Source: JAQGHR01 sp031411935 (GTDB lineage: Bacteria > Planctomycetota > Planctomycetia > Isosphaerales > Isosphaeraceae). From it: DNA of 21,418 nucleotides. Below, in pieces: positions 7,784-16,390 of this stretch (its first letter is position 1; each line of letters starts with the position of its first letter). The position numbers and the translations under genes are program-made. Where the stretch lies: contig JANOBY010000521.1 of NCBI GenBank assembly GCA_031411935.1, forward strand, positions 1 through 21,418, written 5' to 3'. The notes beneath the pieces were generated by a model. It did no database searches. It was not told the DNA's origin and was given only the letters and a program-made list of their open reading frames with translations.

Positions 7784-9145
7784 ATGAATCACGCGTCTCT
7801 GTGCTTGCTGGCCCTTTGGATCGGTCAGGGATCAACAGCCGATCCCTTACCCCGTCGCGGCGCCCTGGGAGCCGCATTCGCTCCCATCCCACAGCAGCTT
7901 GCTGACGACCTCAAGCTCGAGCCCGGTACCGGCGTGATCGCCGGGAAACCGGTCGCGGGGCTCTCCGCCGAGGCTGCCGGCCTGCGGGAAGGCGATCTCG
8001 TGTTTGCCCTGAACGGCAAAACGGTGAGTCCGGCCACCATCGGTGCGGTGGTCCGCGACCAGCCCTCCGGTCAGGCGTTGACCATGACCGGCCTGCGCGA
8101 CGGCAAGCCTCTGGAGCTCACGACCACCCTGCTCGAAAAGCCCCGCGACCCGGGCAATGGGAACTACGAAGTGGTGTACAGCCACGTGGTGAGTCACGGC
8201 AAGCGTATGCGTACGATCCTCACGAGGCCGAAAAACCCGGGCAGGTCCCCGGGCTTCCTGTTCATCCAGGGGTTCTCGCCCGTCTCGTACGACTTCACGC
8301 TCGAGGGCTCAACCGGGGACGTGACCACGATCGACGGCCCGATCCTGTTCGAATTCGCCAACTCGGGGTTCGTCACCATGCGCGTCGAGAAACCGGGCGT
8401 CGGGGACAGCGAGGGTGGCCCGTTTGCCGAGCTGGATTACACCACCGAGCTCGACATCTACTGGCAGGCACTCAGACAGTTGAAAGAATCCAGTAGCGTC
8501 GATCCAGACAACGTGTTCATCTTCGGGCACAGCATGGGGGGGGCGTTCGGCCCCATGATCGCCGCGGAGAACCCGGTCAAGGGCCTCGCCGTCTATGGGG
8601 TGGCCGCGAGGACCTGGTACGAATACCTCCTCGACACGATCCGCTACCAGGGGCTTGTCGCAGGCGACACGTTCGAGAACGCCGACGAGAATGCGAGGCT
8701 CGGGGCGCAGCTCATGGCGCTCGTCTTCCTGGAAAATCAGTCGGTGGACGACGTGAAGACGTCGCACCCGAAGCTTGCAGGACTCGCCGACGCCTACTTC
8801 CCGGGCGGGCTGTTCAACGGCAAATCGCTCGAGTTCTGGCGACAACTCGCACAAACCAACTTCGCCGACTCCTGGTCCAGGTGCAACGCCCACGTCCTCG
8901 CCGTACGAGGTGCCAGCGACTTCGTCACCTACGACGTGGATCACAAGCTCATCGCCGACGTGGTGAACCGGTCGCATCCCGGCTGGGGGAAAAGCATGAC
9001 CCTTCCAGGTTCCGACCACCTCTTCCATAACTTCGCGACCGAGCCCGAAAGCCTCAGGAACTTCCAGAAAGGCAAGTTCAACCCGGCCTTCACCAGGCTC
9101 ATGAAGGACTGGATCGTCGAGGTCATGGGCGAGAAGAGCCGGTAA
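7784..9145 (+). CDS. Secreted PDZ domain plus alpha/beta-hydrolase protein
   Basis: The product has 453 residues, starting at an ATG with GAGGGG about eight bases upstream. A short hydrophobic N-terminus (residues 1-19, ending STA before DP) looks like a signal peptide. A PDZ-like domain follows (about 28-118, with AGLREGDLVFALNGK at 65-79), then an alpha/beta-hydrolase fold. The nucleophile elbow is GHSMGG (248-253, Ser250); likely partners are Asp379 in GASDF and His412 in SDHLF. Such hydrolases cleave esters or short peptides; PDZ domains usually bind extended C-terminal peptides, so a substrate- or partner-presenting role is inferred. The actual substrate is unknown. No operon partner is present; a fragment of typA follows 11 bases after its stop. 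Confidence 0.88.
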   Translation: MNHASLCLLALWIGQGSTADPLPRRGALGAAFAPIPQQLADDLKLEPGTGVIAGKPVAGLSAEAAGLREGDLVFALNGKTVSPATIGAVVRDQPSGQALTMTGLRDGKPLELTTTLLEKPRDPGNGNYEVVYSHVVSHGKRMRTILTRPKNPGRSPGFLFIQGFSPVSYDFTLEGSTGDVTTIDGPILFEFANSGFVTMRVEKPGVGDSEGGPFAELDYTTELDIYWQALRQLKESSSVDPDNVFIFGHSMGGAFGPMIAAENPVKGLAVYGVAARTWYEYLLDTIRYQGLVAGDTFENADENARLGAQLMALVFLENQSVDDVKTSHPKLAGLADAYFPGGLFNGKSLEFWRQLAQTNFADSWSRCNAHVLAVRGASDFVTYDVDHKLIADVVNRSHPGWGKSMTLPGSDHLFHNFATEPESLRNFQKGKFNPAFTRLMKDWIVEVMGEKSR

Positions 9146-9156
9146 ACCCCACGAAG

Positions 9157-9204
9157 GGGATGATCGTGGCCGAGAACGCCCGCGCCGACGACATGATCGT
9201 GGTT
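9157..9204 (+). pseudogene. Fragment matching the TypA C-terminal region
   Basis: Translated from 9157 this reads GMIVAENARADDMIV, against GMIVAENSRADDMSV in the intact typA of this window (5799-5843): 13 of 15 residues and 37 of 45 bases agree, with most differences at third codon positions. The match stops on both sides; upstream lies the hydrolase stop codon (in another frame) and downstream the 3' end of the kinase gene. I read it as the last remnant of a second typA copy or of a recombination event. It is not a functional gene by itself. Confidence 0.7.
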
Positions 9205-9224
9205 GGCCCGGGCGCGATTCCTCG

Positions 9225-12200
9225 TCAGGGCGCAGGCTCACGCGGGGGCGGTCCGTCGGCGATGTGCGCGAGCAGGGTGTCGAGGTCGACCGGCTTGCTG
9301 AAGTGGTGGTCGAAACCTGCCGCCCGTGATCGTTTCAGGTCGTTGTCCTGCGTGTAGCCCGTGAGGGCGATCAGCAGGGCGTGGTCCCCGATGTCGGTCC
9401 TCATGGATTCGGCCACCTCGAACCCGCTCATGTCGGGCAGGCCGATGTCGAGGATCACAACTTCGGGGCGGTGCTCGGCCGCGACTTCCAGCGCCTCGCG
9501 ACCGCTCTGGGCTCGGAAGACCCGGTGCCCCTTCAGCTCGAGGATCCTGGCCGTGGTCCTGAGCGTGTCGACGTTATCATCGACGAGCAGCACCGTGCGC
9601 GAGGTGACAATAGTTGCACTGGGCGTGTCATCGCGAGGCGGCGAGGGCGTCCCCGGTTGCACGACATTCAGGCGGGGCAGGCGCACGGTGAACTCGCTCC
9701 CCCGGCCCGGTCCGTCGCTCTGCGCCGTGACTTGTCCCCCGTGCATCTCGGCCATGGATTTCACGAGCATGAGGCCGATGCCGAGACCGCCCTGGGAGCG
9801 ATTGAGCGAGGATTCGATCTGCTCGAAGAGCCCGAAAACGCGCGAGAGCATCTCCTTCTCGAGGCCCAGCCCGTTGTCCCGGACCCGGAAGACAACCTCG
9901 TCCCCCTCGGAAGTGGCCTCCAGCCAGATGCGTCCCCCTTCCGGGGTGTATTTCGAGGCGTTGTTGAGCAAGTTCGTCAGGATCTGCTCGACGCGGGTCG
10001 GGTCGCCGTCGATGGGCAGGGGCCGCTCGACCGAGACGGTCAGGTCCTGGCCGCGTGATCGGACGAATGGGGCGACGGTGGCGGCGGCCTCCTCGGCGAG
10101 CCGAGCGCCGTCGAGCGGCTGACGTCTGAGGAGGATCTTCCCGGTCGAGAGCCTGGCCACGTCCAGCAGGTCGTCCACCAGGCGCACGAGATGGCCGGAC
10201 TGGCGATTGGCCACCTCGATCGCGCCCGCGCGATCCTCCGGGTCGGGCTCATCGGAGTTCAAGATGAGCAGCGAGCTTCGCATGGCGGCCAGGGGATTTC
10301 GGAGCTCATGGGCCAGCATGGCCAGGAATTGATCCTTCTGCCGGTCCGCCTGCCTGAGCGATTCCTCGGCCTGCGTGCGGGTATCGACGTCGAACCCCGA
10401 GGGGATCAGGTGCGTGACCTGGCCCTGGGCGTCGATCATGGGCGAGAGCAGGAAGTCGATGTTCATGAGGCGCCCGCCCGCCATGCGTACCAGGACGTCG
10501 AAGCGGGAGGGCTCGCCCCCGGCCGCCTTCCGGATGGCCTCCTTGAGCCGGTCCTGGACCTCGGGCGAATAGCTCCACCACCAGGCGTCCCAGAAATTCT
10601 TGCCGAGGACGTCCTCGTCCCGCAGTCCTCCCGCCATGAGCGCGGTACGATTGACCTCGATGAGCTTGCCCTCGGGGGTCAACACGCCCACGAACGCGAG
10701 GACGTTATCCAGGACCCGCCGCAGGTGTTGCTCGCTGTCGCGGATGGCCTGCTCGGCCCTTTTGGCGTCGGTCACGTCCCGGATGGCCAGCAACGAGCGG
10801 GAGGCTCGGCGTGCCGGGCCGACCCCGGCGAAGGTGACCTGCTTCCTCACGGCGTGCCAGCGGACCTCGCCGTCGGGTCGGGCCACCCGGTGCTCCATGG
10901 CGAAACAGCCGTCGCCGTCGGGGTCCAGGCTCGCGCGGATCTTCCGATGCAGCTCCTCGCGGTCGTCCGGATGGAACATGGCATGGACGGCGTCCCTCGT
11001 GAGCGTGGTCTCTCCCGGTTTCAGGCCGAAGAGATGGTGGGCGTCGGGCCCGAGATGGACCTCATCGGTCGCGTAGTCGATCTCGGCGATGGCCAACCCG
11101 CCGACCTGATGGCCGAGCAGCGACCGAGCCTCGGCCGCCTTCCGTTCGTTGATGTCCTCGACCACCGAGATGAACGACACGGGCTGGCCCGAGGGATCGC
11201 GAAGGCACGACACGGTCAGATTGGCCCAGGTGATCGACCCGTCGCTGCGGAAGTATCGCTTCTCCATCGTGTAATGCGGGATCGACCCGGCGAGCAGCTG
11301 TGCGAGCAGATCGAGGTCGGCGGCGAGGTCCTCGGGGTAGGTGATGTCCTGAAAGGAGATCTCCATGAGATGCGACCGGTCGTGGCCCACGATCTCGCAA
11401 AGACGCTCGTTGACCCGGATCCAGCGTCCATCGAGCCCCACGTGGGCCATGCCCACGGCGGCGTTCTCGAAGGTGGCGCGGAACCGCTCCTCGCTGGTCG
11501 CGAGCCGGGCCTGGGAGAGCTTCGGGTCGGTCACGTCGAGGGCCGCGCCCAGGAAGGATCGCGGTGCACCCTGGGAATCCCTCTCGAAGATCGCATGTCG
11601 GGCCGTGAACCATCGCCAGTTCCCGTCGGCATGGAGGAGGCGATAGTCGAGCTGTTCCTCCGCGTTGTCGGCCAGGGTGTTCAATGCGGTCAGACGCTCG
11701 TGGAAGCGGGCGAGATCCTCGGGGTGCATGAGTCTGGTGAGGATCTGACCGGGATGGTCGTGGATCTCGTGCTCGGGATAGCCCAGCGTGGAGAGGAAGC
11801 CGCCCGCGATGTGCGGCATGAGGCGGGTTTTGAGGTCGAAGAGGTACACGATCGCCGGCGAGCGGGTCATGAGCTTGCGCTGAAACTCGAGCTCGCGGGC
11901 CACCGACCATTCGGCGAGCGTGCGGGGCGTGACGTCGCGCCAGGTGGCCACGAATCCGTCGCCCAGCCGGGCGATGCGGGCGTCGAAATACCGGACGATC
12001 GGGGCGCCGTCGAGGGTGGCCTCCAGTCGCTCATTGCTGACCTCGAACGGAAGACCCGTTTCGACCACGCGACGGTAGGCATCGAACAGGGGGGATCGCC
12101 GGTGCTCGGGGCGGACTTCCAGCAACCGCCTGCCGATCTGCTGCTCGCGGGTAAGTCGATTGTCGCGGCTGGCGGGCTCGTTCACGAAATCGATGCGGAA

Positions 12201-13118
12201 ATCGACGATCTGGCCCTGGTCATCGCGGATCGACGAGTAGATGCCGAAACAATCCAGGAGCGCATCGACCGAGGCGCGAAACCTCTCCTGGCTCTGCCTG
12301 GCCTGCTGCTCGGCCACTTTTCGCCGGGTGACGTCGACATCGATCCCCGACAGGCGCAGGGGACGCCCCTTGATGTCGTAAGTGACCATGCCCTTGGCCA
12401 GCCCCCAGCGATAGGTGCCGTCGGGGTTGGCCACGCGGAACTCCTCCTCGTAGGGGGTGCCGTCCCGGATGGCCACCGCAACGGCGTCGCGCACTCGCTG
12501 GCGATCCTCGGGATGCACGAGCCCGAGGAAATTCTCGAAGCTCACGCCAAACTGCTCGGGGCTCGTTCCCGAGATGAGCTCCAGGCTGTGTGACCACGAA
12601 ATCACGTCGGTCGTGAGGTCCCAATCCCAGTATCCGAGCCGAGCCGCGACCGCCGCCAGTTGCAGCCTCTCGGCGTTACGCTTTTGAAGGTCGTCCTCCT
12701 GGCGTCTCCGGTCGTCGATGTCGGTCGACGTGCCGAACCAGCGGACCACCCGCCCCTCGTCGTCGCAGATGGGCTCGGCGCGGACGAGGAACCAGCGATA
12801 CACGCCGTCGTAGCGGCGGAGCCGGCACTCATATTCGAGACGGGGCGTGTTTATCGACAATTCGCCCAGGGGCGGTCGGCACGTCGCGCGGTCATCGGGA
12901 TGAACCGCCACAATCCATCCCAATCCCTCCGACTCCTCCGCGGTCATCCCCGAGTACTCGAACCAGCGCCGGTTCTGATAGTCGCAGTTCCCATCCCGTC
13001 GCATGGTCCAGACGATCTGCGGGATGGCCTCGGCCAGAAGGCGAAAGCGCCCCTCGGTCCGCGGATCGTCAAGATCGGCGAACTTGCTCGTCGATCCGGC
13101 GTTTGGGGGAGGGGTCAT
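9225..13118 (-). CDS. Soluble multi-PAS hybrid sensor histidine kinase/response regulator
   Basis: This 1297-residue protein has no membrane segment or signal peptide, so it should act in the cytoplasm. About seven PAS/PAC-like units are visible, each ending in a D-[VI]-[TND]-x-R-type linker: near residues 24-139, 155-268, 278-399 (degenerate), 413-533, 545-661, 669-787 and 798-915. The kinase core follows: HisKA with AMLAHELRNPLAA (phospho-acceptor His937), N-box NLLNNA (about 1049-1054), G1 DNGLGL (1081-1086) and G2 GGLGIGL (1110-1116). A C-terminal receiver domain has the acidic pair D1180/D1181, phospho-acceptor Asp1224 (VILDIGLPD) and Lys1275. All catalytic residues look intact. The ligand is unknown. 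No separate output regulator is next to it, so phosphotransfer to a distant protein is likely. The ATG at 13118 has only a weak upstream GGCGAG. Confidence 0.95.
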   Translation of the reverse strand: MTPPPNAGSTSKFADLDDPRTEGRFRLLAEAIPQIVWTMRRDGNCDYQNRRWFEYSGMTAEESEGLGWIVAVHPDDRATCRPPLGELSINTPRLEYECRLRRYDGVYRWFLVRAEPICDDEGRVVRWFGTSTDIDDRRRQEDDLQKRNAERLQLAAVAARLGYWDWDLTTDVISWSHSLELISGTSPEQFGVSFENFLGLVHPEDRQRVRDAVAVAIRDGTPYEEEFRVANPDGTYRWGLAKGMVTYDIKGRPLRLSGIDVDVTRRKVAEQQARQSQERFRASVDALLDCFGIYSSIRDDQGQIVDFRIDFVNEPASRDNRLTREQQIGRRLLEVRPEHRRSPLFDAYRRVVETGLPFEVSNERLEATLDGAPIVRYFDARIARLGDGFVATWRDVTPRTLAEWSVARELEFQRKLMTRSPAIVYLFDLKTRLMPHIAGGFLSTLGYPEHEIHDHPGQILTRLMHPEDLARFHERLTALNTLADNAEEQLDYRLLHADGNWRWFTARHAIFERDSQGAPRSFLGAALDVTDPKLSQARLATSEERFRATFENAAVGMAHVGLDGRWIRVNERLCEIVGHDRSHLMEISFQDITYPEDLAADLDLLAQLLAGSIPHYTMEKRYFRSDGSITWANLTVSCLRDPSGQPVSFISVVEDINERKAAEARSLLGHQVGGLAIAEIDYATDEVHLGPDAHHLFGLKPGETTLTRDAVHAMFHPDDREELHRKIRASLDPDGDGCFAMEHRVARPDGEVRWHAVRKQVTFAGVGPARRASRSLLAIRDVTDAKRAEQAIRDSEQHLRRVLDNVLAFVGVLTPEGKLIEVNRTALMAGGLRDEDVLGKNFWDAWWWSYSPEVQDRLKEAIRKAAGGEPSRFDVLVRMAGGRLMNIDFLLSPMIDAQGQVTHLIPSGFDVDTRTQAEESLRQADRQKDQFLAMLAHELRNPLAAMRSSLLILNSDEPDPEDRAGAIEVANRQSGHLVRLVDDLLDVARLSTGKILLRRQPLDGARLAEEAAATVAPFVRSRGQDLTVSVERPLPIDGDPTRVEQILTNLLNNASKYTPEGGRIWLEATSEGDEVVFRVRDNGLGLEKEMLSRVFGLFEQIESSLNRSQGGLGIGLMLVKSMAEMHGGQVTAQSDGPGRGSEFTVRLPRLNVVQPGTPSPPRDDTPSATIVTSRTVLLVDDNVDTLRTTARILELKGHRVFRAQSGREALEVAAEHRPEVVILDIGLPDMSGFEVAESMRTDIGDHALLIALTGYTQDNDLKRSRAAGFDHHFSKPVDLDTLLAHIADGPPPREPAP

Positions 13119-13156
13119 GCGAGTCTCGCCGCCCGTAGCGGGAGCAAGGATTTGTA

Positions 13157-13194
13157 GCGAATGATTCGCAGTTGAGTCGCAGCCCCGCGACTCA
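13157..13194. promoter_or_regulatory. Two adjacent palindromes upstream of the hybrid kinase
   Basis: GCGAAT-G-ATTCGC (13157-13169) is a perfect six-base inverted repeat about one base. Next to it TGAGTCGC (13173-13180) and GCGACTCA (13187-13194) form a perfect eight-base inverted repeat with a six-base spacer. They lie 39-76 bases before the kinase start codon, where an operator or a leader hairpin could act. No clear -35/-10 pair accompanies them. Confidence 0.35.
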
Positions 13195-13296
13195 CTCCAA
13201 GACGCACGCGTGATCTCAATCAGTCACACGATACCTTACAATGCCACGGCCCGCGAGCGAGAATCGCCAAATCGGATTTTCGCCCATCGAGAGGGC

Positions 13297-13339
13297 AGAA
13301 AAGAAGGGGCCAGCGACCATGCCCGGCCTGACCCCTTCT
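13297..13339 (-). terminator. Intrinsic terminator of serA
   Basis: AGAAGGGG on each strand (plus 13302-13309 against CCCCTTCT at 13332-13339) plus three CAG/CTG pairs past a mismatch form an 11-pair stem. On the minus strand the stem runs into TTTTCT. It lies 37 bases after the serA stop, in the right orientation. Confidence 0.65.
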
Positions 13340-13375
13340 CTTCGAACGGTCACGGAAGCTCGCGCAAGGCCGGGC

Positions 13376-15010
13376 TCAGGTCGCCATCCACGGGGCCAGG
13401 GCTCCGGCCTCGGGGAGCTTGATGAGGCTCACGCTCACGATGTCGGGGTGGGCTTCCACCTCGGCGAGCGCCTCGGGCGAGGGGATGCTGTCCAGGTTGA
13501 CCACGCCGATGGCTTCCCCGCCGGCTTGCTTCCGGCCGACGTTCATCTGGGCGATGTTCACCCCGTGGCGGCCGAAGGTGGTGCCGATGAAGCCGATCAG
13601 GCCGGGGCGGTCGTAGTGCGTGAAGACGAAGAGGTTGCCGTCGAGGTGGGCGTCGAGCCGGTAGGGGCCGATCTGGACGAGCCTTACGAACTGCTTGCCG
13701 AAGAGGGTCCCTGAGGCCACGTAACCCTTCTTCTCGGTCACGACCTCGGCCTGGATCATCGTGCCGAAGTCGCCCATGTCGGTGGACTTCTCCTCGATCA
13801 CGGCGATGCCGCGGGCCTTGAGCAGGCTCTCGGCGTTCACGAGGTTGACCTGGCCCTCGAGAGCGACCTCCATCCAACCTGCGGCGAAGCTGGCCGTGAT
13901 CAGCCGGGTGTTCTTGGTGGCCACCTCGCCGCGATACCGGAGCGTGACCTGGCGGGCCGTGCCCCGGTCCATCTGCGCGTGGAGCATTCCCAGGCGGCGG
14001 CCCAGGTCCAGGTACATGGCGATGTCGTCAAGCTCCGCGCGGCTGAGGCTCGGCATGTTCACCGCGAACCGGACCTGCCCCCGGCCCAGGAAGTCAATCA
14101 GGAGCTTCGCGGCCTCGACCGCCACGGCCACCTGCGCCTCCTCGGTCGAGGCCCCCAGGTGGGGCGTGACGACCACCAGCGGGTGGTTCACCAGCGGGTG
14201 ATCGGCGGCGGGGGGTTCGGGGTCGAACACGTCGATGGCGGCGCCCGCCACGTGGCCCGAGTTCAGGGATTCCAGGAGCGCGGCCTCGTCGATCAGACCG
14301 CCCCGCGCGCAGTTGATGATGCGGACGCCCGGCTTCATCTTCGCCAGGGCCGCGGCCCCCACAATGTTGCGGGTCTCGGGCGAGAGCGGGGTGTGCAGGG
14401 TGATGTAGTCGCATCGGGACCACATGTCCTCGACGCCTGGGACGCTCTCGATGCCGAGCTCGGCGGCGCGTTCGGACGAGAGGAACGGGTCGTAGCCGAT
14501 GACCTTCATGTCGAAGCCCAGGGCGCGCTGGGCCACGGCCAGCCCCACGCGGCCGAGGCCGACGATGCCCAGGGTCTTCCCTTCGAGCTGCGTGCCGGTG
14601 AACTTGTTCCGCTCCCACTTGCCGGCCTTGAGGCTCTGGTTGGCCTTGGGGATGTTGCGGGACAGGGCCAGCATCATGGCCACGGTGTGCTCGGCCGTGG
14701 AGACCGTGTTGCCTCCCGGCGTGTTCATGACGACGATGCCCTGGCGGGTGGCCGAGGGGACGTCGATGTTGTCCACCCCTACGCCGGCGCGGACGATCGC
14801 CTTCAGGCGGGTCTGGCCTTCGAGGACCTCGGGCGTCATCTGCGTGCCCGAGCGGATCACGATGCCGTCGGCCTCGGCCAGGGCGGCGCGCAATGCGGGC
14901 ACGTCGCCGGCCAGCTTGGAATCGACGACGAGTTCGATCGACGGGTCGGCCTTGAGCAGCTGCAAACCTTCGTCGGACAGTTTGTCGGTCACCAACACGC
15001 GATGCGGCAC
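13376..15010 (-). CDS. serA: D-3-phosphoglycerate dehydrogenase
   Basis: This 544-residue enzyme oxidises 3-phosphoglycerate to 3-phosphohydroxypyruvate with NAD, the first step of the phosphorylated serine pathway. The Rossmann NAD loop is GLGRVG (151-156). Catalytic-site residues are Arg236 in CARGG, Glu265 in DPEP and His284 in TPHLGAS, at the usual relative positions of the family. The length matches the long form: after the catalytic part (to about 320) there is an allosteric substrate-binding-type domain (about 320-450) and a C-terminal ACT domain (about 458-532), which in other long-form enzymes mediates control, commonly by serine. The GTG at 15010 has GAGGAG eight bases upstream. It follows the cyanophycinase-like gene by 55 bases on the same strand and may be co-transcribed; a terminator lies just after it. 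Confidence 0.96.
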   Translation of the reverse strand: MPHRVLVTDKLSDEGLQLLKADPSIELVVDSKLAGDVPALRAALAEADGIVIRSGTQMTPEVLEGQTRLKAIVRAGVGVDNIDVPSATRQGIVVMNTPGGNTVSTAEHTVAMMLALSRNIPKANQSLKAGKWERNKFTGTQLEGKTLGIVGLGRVGLAVAQRALGFDMKVIGYDPFLSSERAAELGIESVPGVEDMWSRCDYITLHTPLSPETRNIVGAAALAKMKPGVRIINCARGGLIDEAALLESLNSGHVAGAAIDVFDPEPPAADHPLVNHPLVVVTPHLGASTEEAQVAVAVEAAKLLIDFLGRGQVRFAVNMPSLSRAELDDIAMYLDLGRRLGMLHAQMDRGTARQVTLRYRGEVATKNTRLITASFAAGWMEVALEGQVNLVNAESLLKARGIAVIEEKSTDMGDFGTMIQAEVVTEKKGYVASGTLFGKQFVRLVQIGPYRLDAHLDGNLFVFTHYDRPGLIGFIGTTFGRHGVNIAQMNVGRKQAGGEAIGVVNLDSIPSPEALAEVEAHPDIVSVSLIKLPEAGALAPWMAT

Positions 15011-15065
15011 GAATGGAGCTCCTCACGGGCGCCTGGACCGGGCCCGGGAGGGGGACGCCGCGTCT

Positions 15066-15950
15066 CTAGCGCTTCTCGGCAATGGAATCCAAGATCATAC
15101 CGCGATCCAGGTCGAACGTCACACCCGGATTGAGCGTGGAGAGGCGGTAAGCGGGCGAGGGAGCGGCCGGAGGGGCCCCGTCCCCGCCTCCCCCCTTGAG
15201 GACCTCGACCGCCGGCAGGATCAGCGACGGCTTGCGCTGGTCGATCACGGTGACGAGGCTGTTGCCGATCACCTCCATGGTCTGCCCGCGCACGATCACG
15301 GCGGTGGACTCGTCGATCCCCACCCCGATCAGGTCGGGGTACTCCTCGACGGCTCGCCTGAGTCGGTCGGTCCGCTTGAGCTTGAGGAAGTGCTGGTCGA
15401 CGATCACCTCGGGCCAGAGGCCCAGGCCCTCGGCGAAGATCGGGAAGTTGGCCAGGGGCTTGGGAAAATCCTCGCCGCCTCGCGAGATCATGGTGCGGGA
15501 CATGACCGCCGCGCCGGCGCTGGACCCCCCCACGGTGGCACCGTCCCGATAGCGGGCGCGGATCGCTTCGGGCAGGCCGGTCCCCTTGAGCCTGCGCATG
15601 AGGCGTTCCTGGTCCCCTCCGCCGATCCAGATGAGGTCGGCATGGCGGATCAGATCGACCGCCGCGACGAGGTCGGCCAGGTCGAGGATGGTCACGTTCT
15701 GTGCGCCAAGGTCACGCCACCGGGTCGCGGCGATGGGGCCCGAGTCGGGCAGGGCCGAGGCCTGGGGGATGACGACCACCCGACAGGCGGCCCCCCCGGC
15801 GAGGGCCAGGAATCGTTTGCGGACGTCGATGGACGGCTTCCCCCCGCCCTCGACGACCAGGCACCCCTTCGCAGTCGCGGGTCGGACAGGCTCCAACTCT
15901 CCGCGGAGCTCCTGGAAACCCAGGAGCGCCAGCAGGCAAAGTGTGGTCAT
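15066..15950 (-). CDS. Cyanophycinase-like secreted S51 peptidase
   Basis: The 294-residue product belongs to the peptidase S51 family (cyanophycinase/dipeptidase E fold). The nucleophile elbow is GGSSAGA (141-147, probable Ser144). Also seen are GGGDQ (110-114), DQHF (185-188, with the His conserved in cyanophycinases) and GIDESTA (211-217). A short hydrophobic N-terminus (MTTLCLLALLGF) suggests export, although it has no positive n-region and the signal is weak. Known relatives cleave multi-L-arginyl-poly-aspartate to beta-Asp-Arg dipeptides; secreted forms could scavenge polymer released by cyanobacteria. The substrate here is inferred. A glycine/proline-rich insertion lies near 252-266. 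GGGAC precedes the ATG by about six bases. It stands immediately upstream of serA. Confidence 0.85.
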   Translation of the reverse strand: MTTLCLLALLGFQELRGELEPVRPATAKGCLVVEGGGKPSIDVRKRFLALAGGAACRVVVIPQASALPDSGPIAATRWRDLGAQNVTILDLADLVAAVDLIRHADLIWIGGGDQERLMRRLKGTGLPEAIRARYRDGATVGGSSAGAAVMSRTMISRGGEDFPKPLANFPIFAEGLGLWPEVIVDQHFLKLKRTDRLRRAVEEYPDLIGVGIDESTAVIVRGQTMEVIGNSLVTVIDQRKPSLILPAVEVLKGGGGDGAPPAAPSPAYRLSTLNPGVTFDLDRGMILDSIAEKR

Positions 15951-16390
15951 CGGTATGTCCCAGCTCTGAGGATGGATTTCGTACCGCTAACAATCTCCCT
16001 GATCGCTGATCGACCTCGCCGGGGGAGCGGCGATGCAAAAGCTCATCCGAACCGGGACCGGGCCCGAATGGCCCGTTCCTGCAACTAAATCTAAACTACA
16101 AAATCGCTTCACGCGGTAACAATTCTTTAACATTCCGAGTCAGACGAGTCAACCACAAGCCTGAAAACAGGTTAGGGATCAACTTCTCACCCCGGGTTCC
16201 GGGCGGGAATGGGCCCGTTTCGCGCGATTCCAGCTCGCACTACGTTGGCGTGTGCTCGCGGGTGTGCGGGCTTGGGGGACGAGCGGCAACGTGGCCTGGC
16301 GTGAGGCATGAGCTCGCGGATAGCCTGGTAGGTGGGGTACGAGCCGATCCGGTGCGATCGTCCGGTTGATGACAGGCGATAGGATCACCC
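15951..16390. other. Divergent intergenic region, partly AT-rich
   Basis: This 440-base stretch separates the divergent cyanophycinase-like and amylase genes. Its centre (about 16085-16190) is the most AT-rich part of the right half of the window and should contain the divergent promoters; only a modest one for the minus strand could be proposed. A small CCTG-AAAA-CAGG hairpin lies at 16161-16172. I see no gene or known RNA motif. Confidence 0.55.
16124..16152 (-). promoter_or_regulatory. Candidate promoter of the cyanophycinase-like gene and serA
   Basis: On the minus strand TTGACT (16147-16152) matches five of six -35 positions, and TAAAGA (16124-16129), 17 bases on, matches about three of six -10 positions. 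The region is AT-rich. The leader to the start codon at 15950 would be about 165 bases. Confidence 0.35.

Noticed and set aside
10191..12593. 800-codon open frame antisense to the hybrid kinase
   Set aside because: It lies entirely within the kinase gene on the other strand, has no ribosome-binding site or domain, and reflects the strong G/C bias at third codon positions.
13979..15133. Long + strand frames opposite serA and the cyanophycinase-like gene (also 14499-16088)
   Set aside because: They are shadows of the real genes without start signals or recognisable domains.
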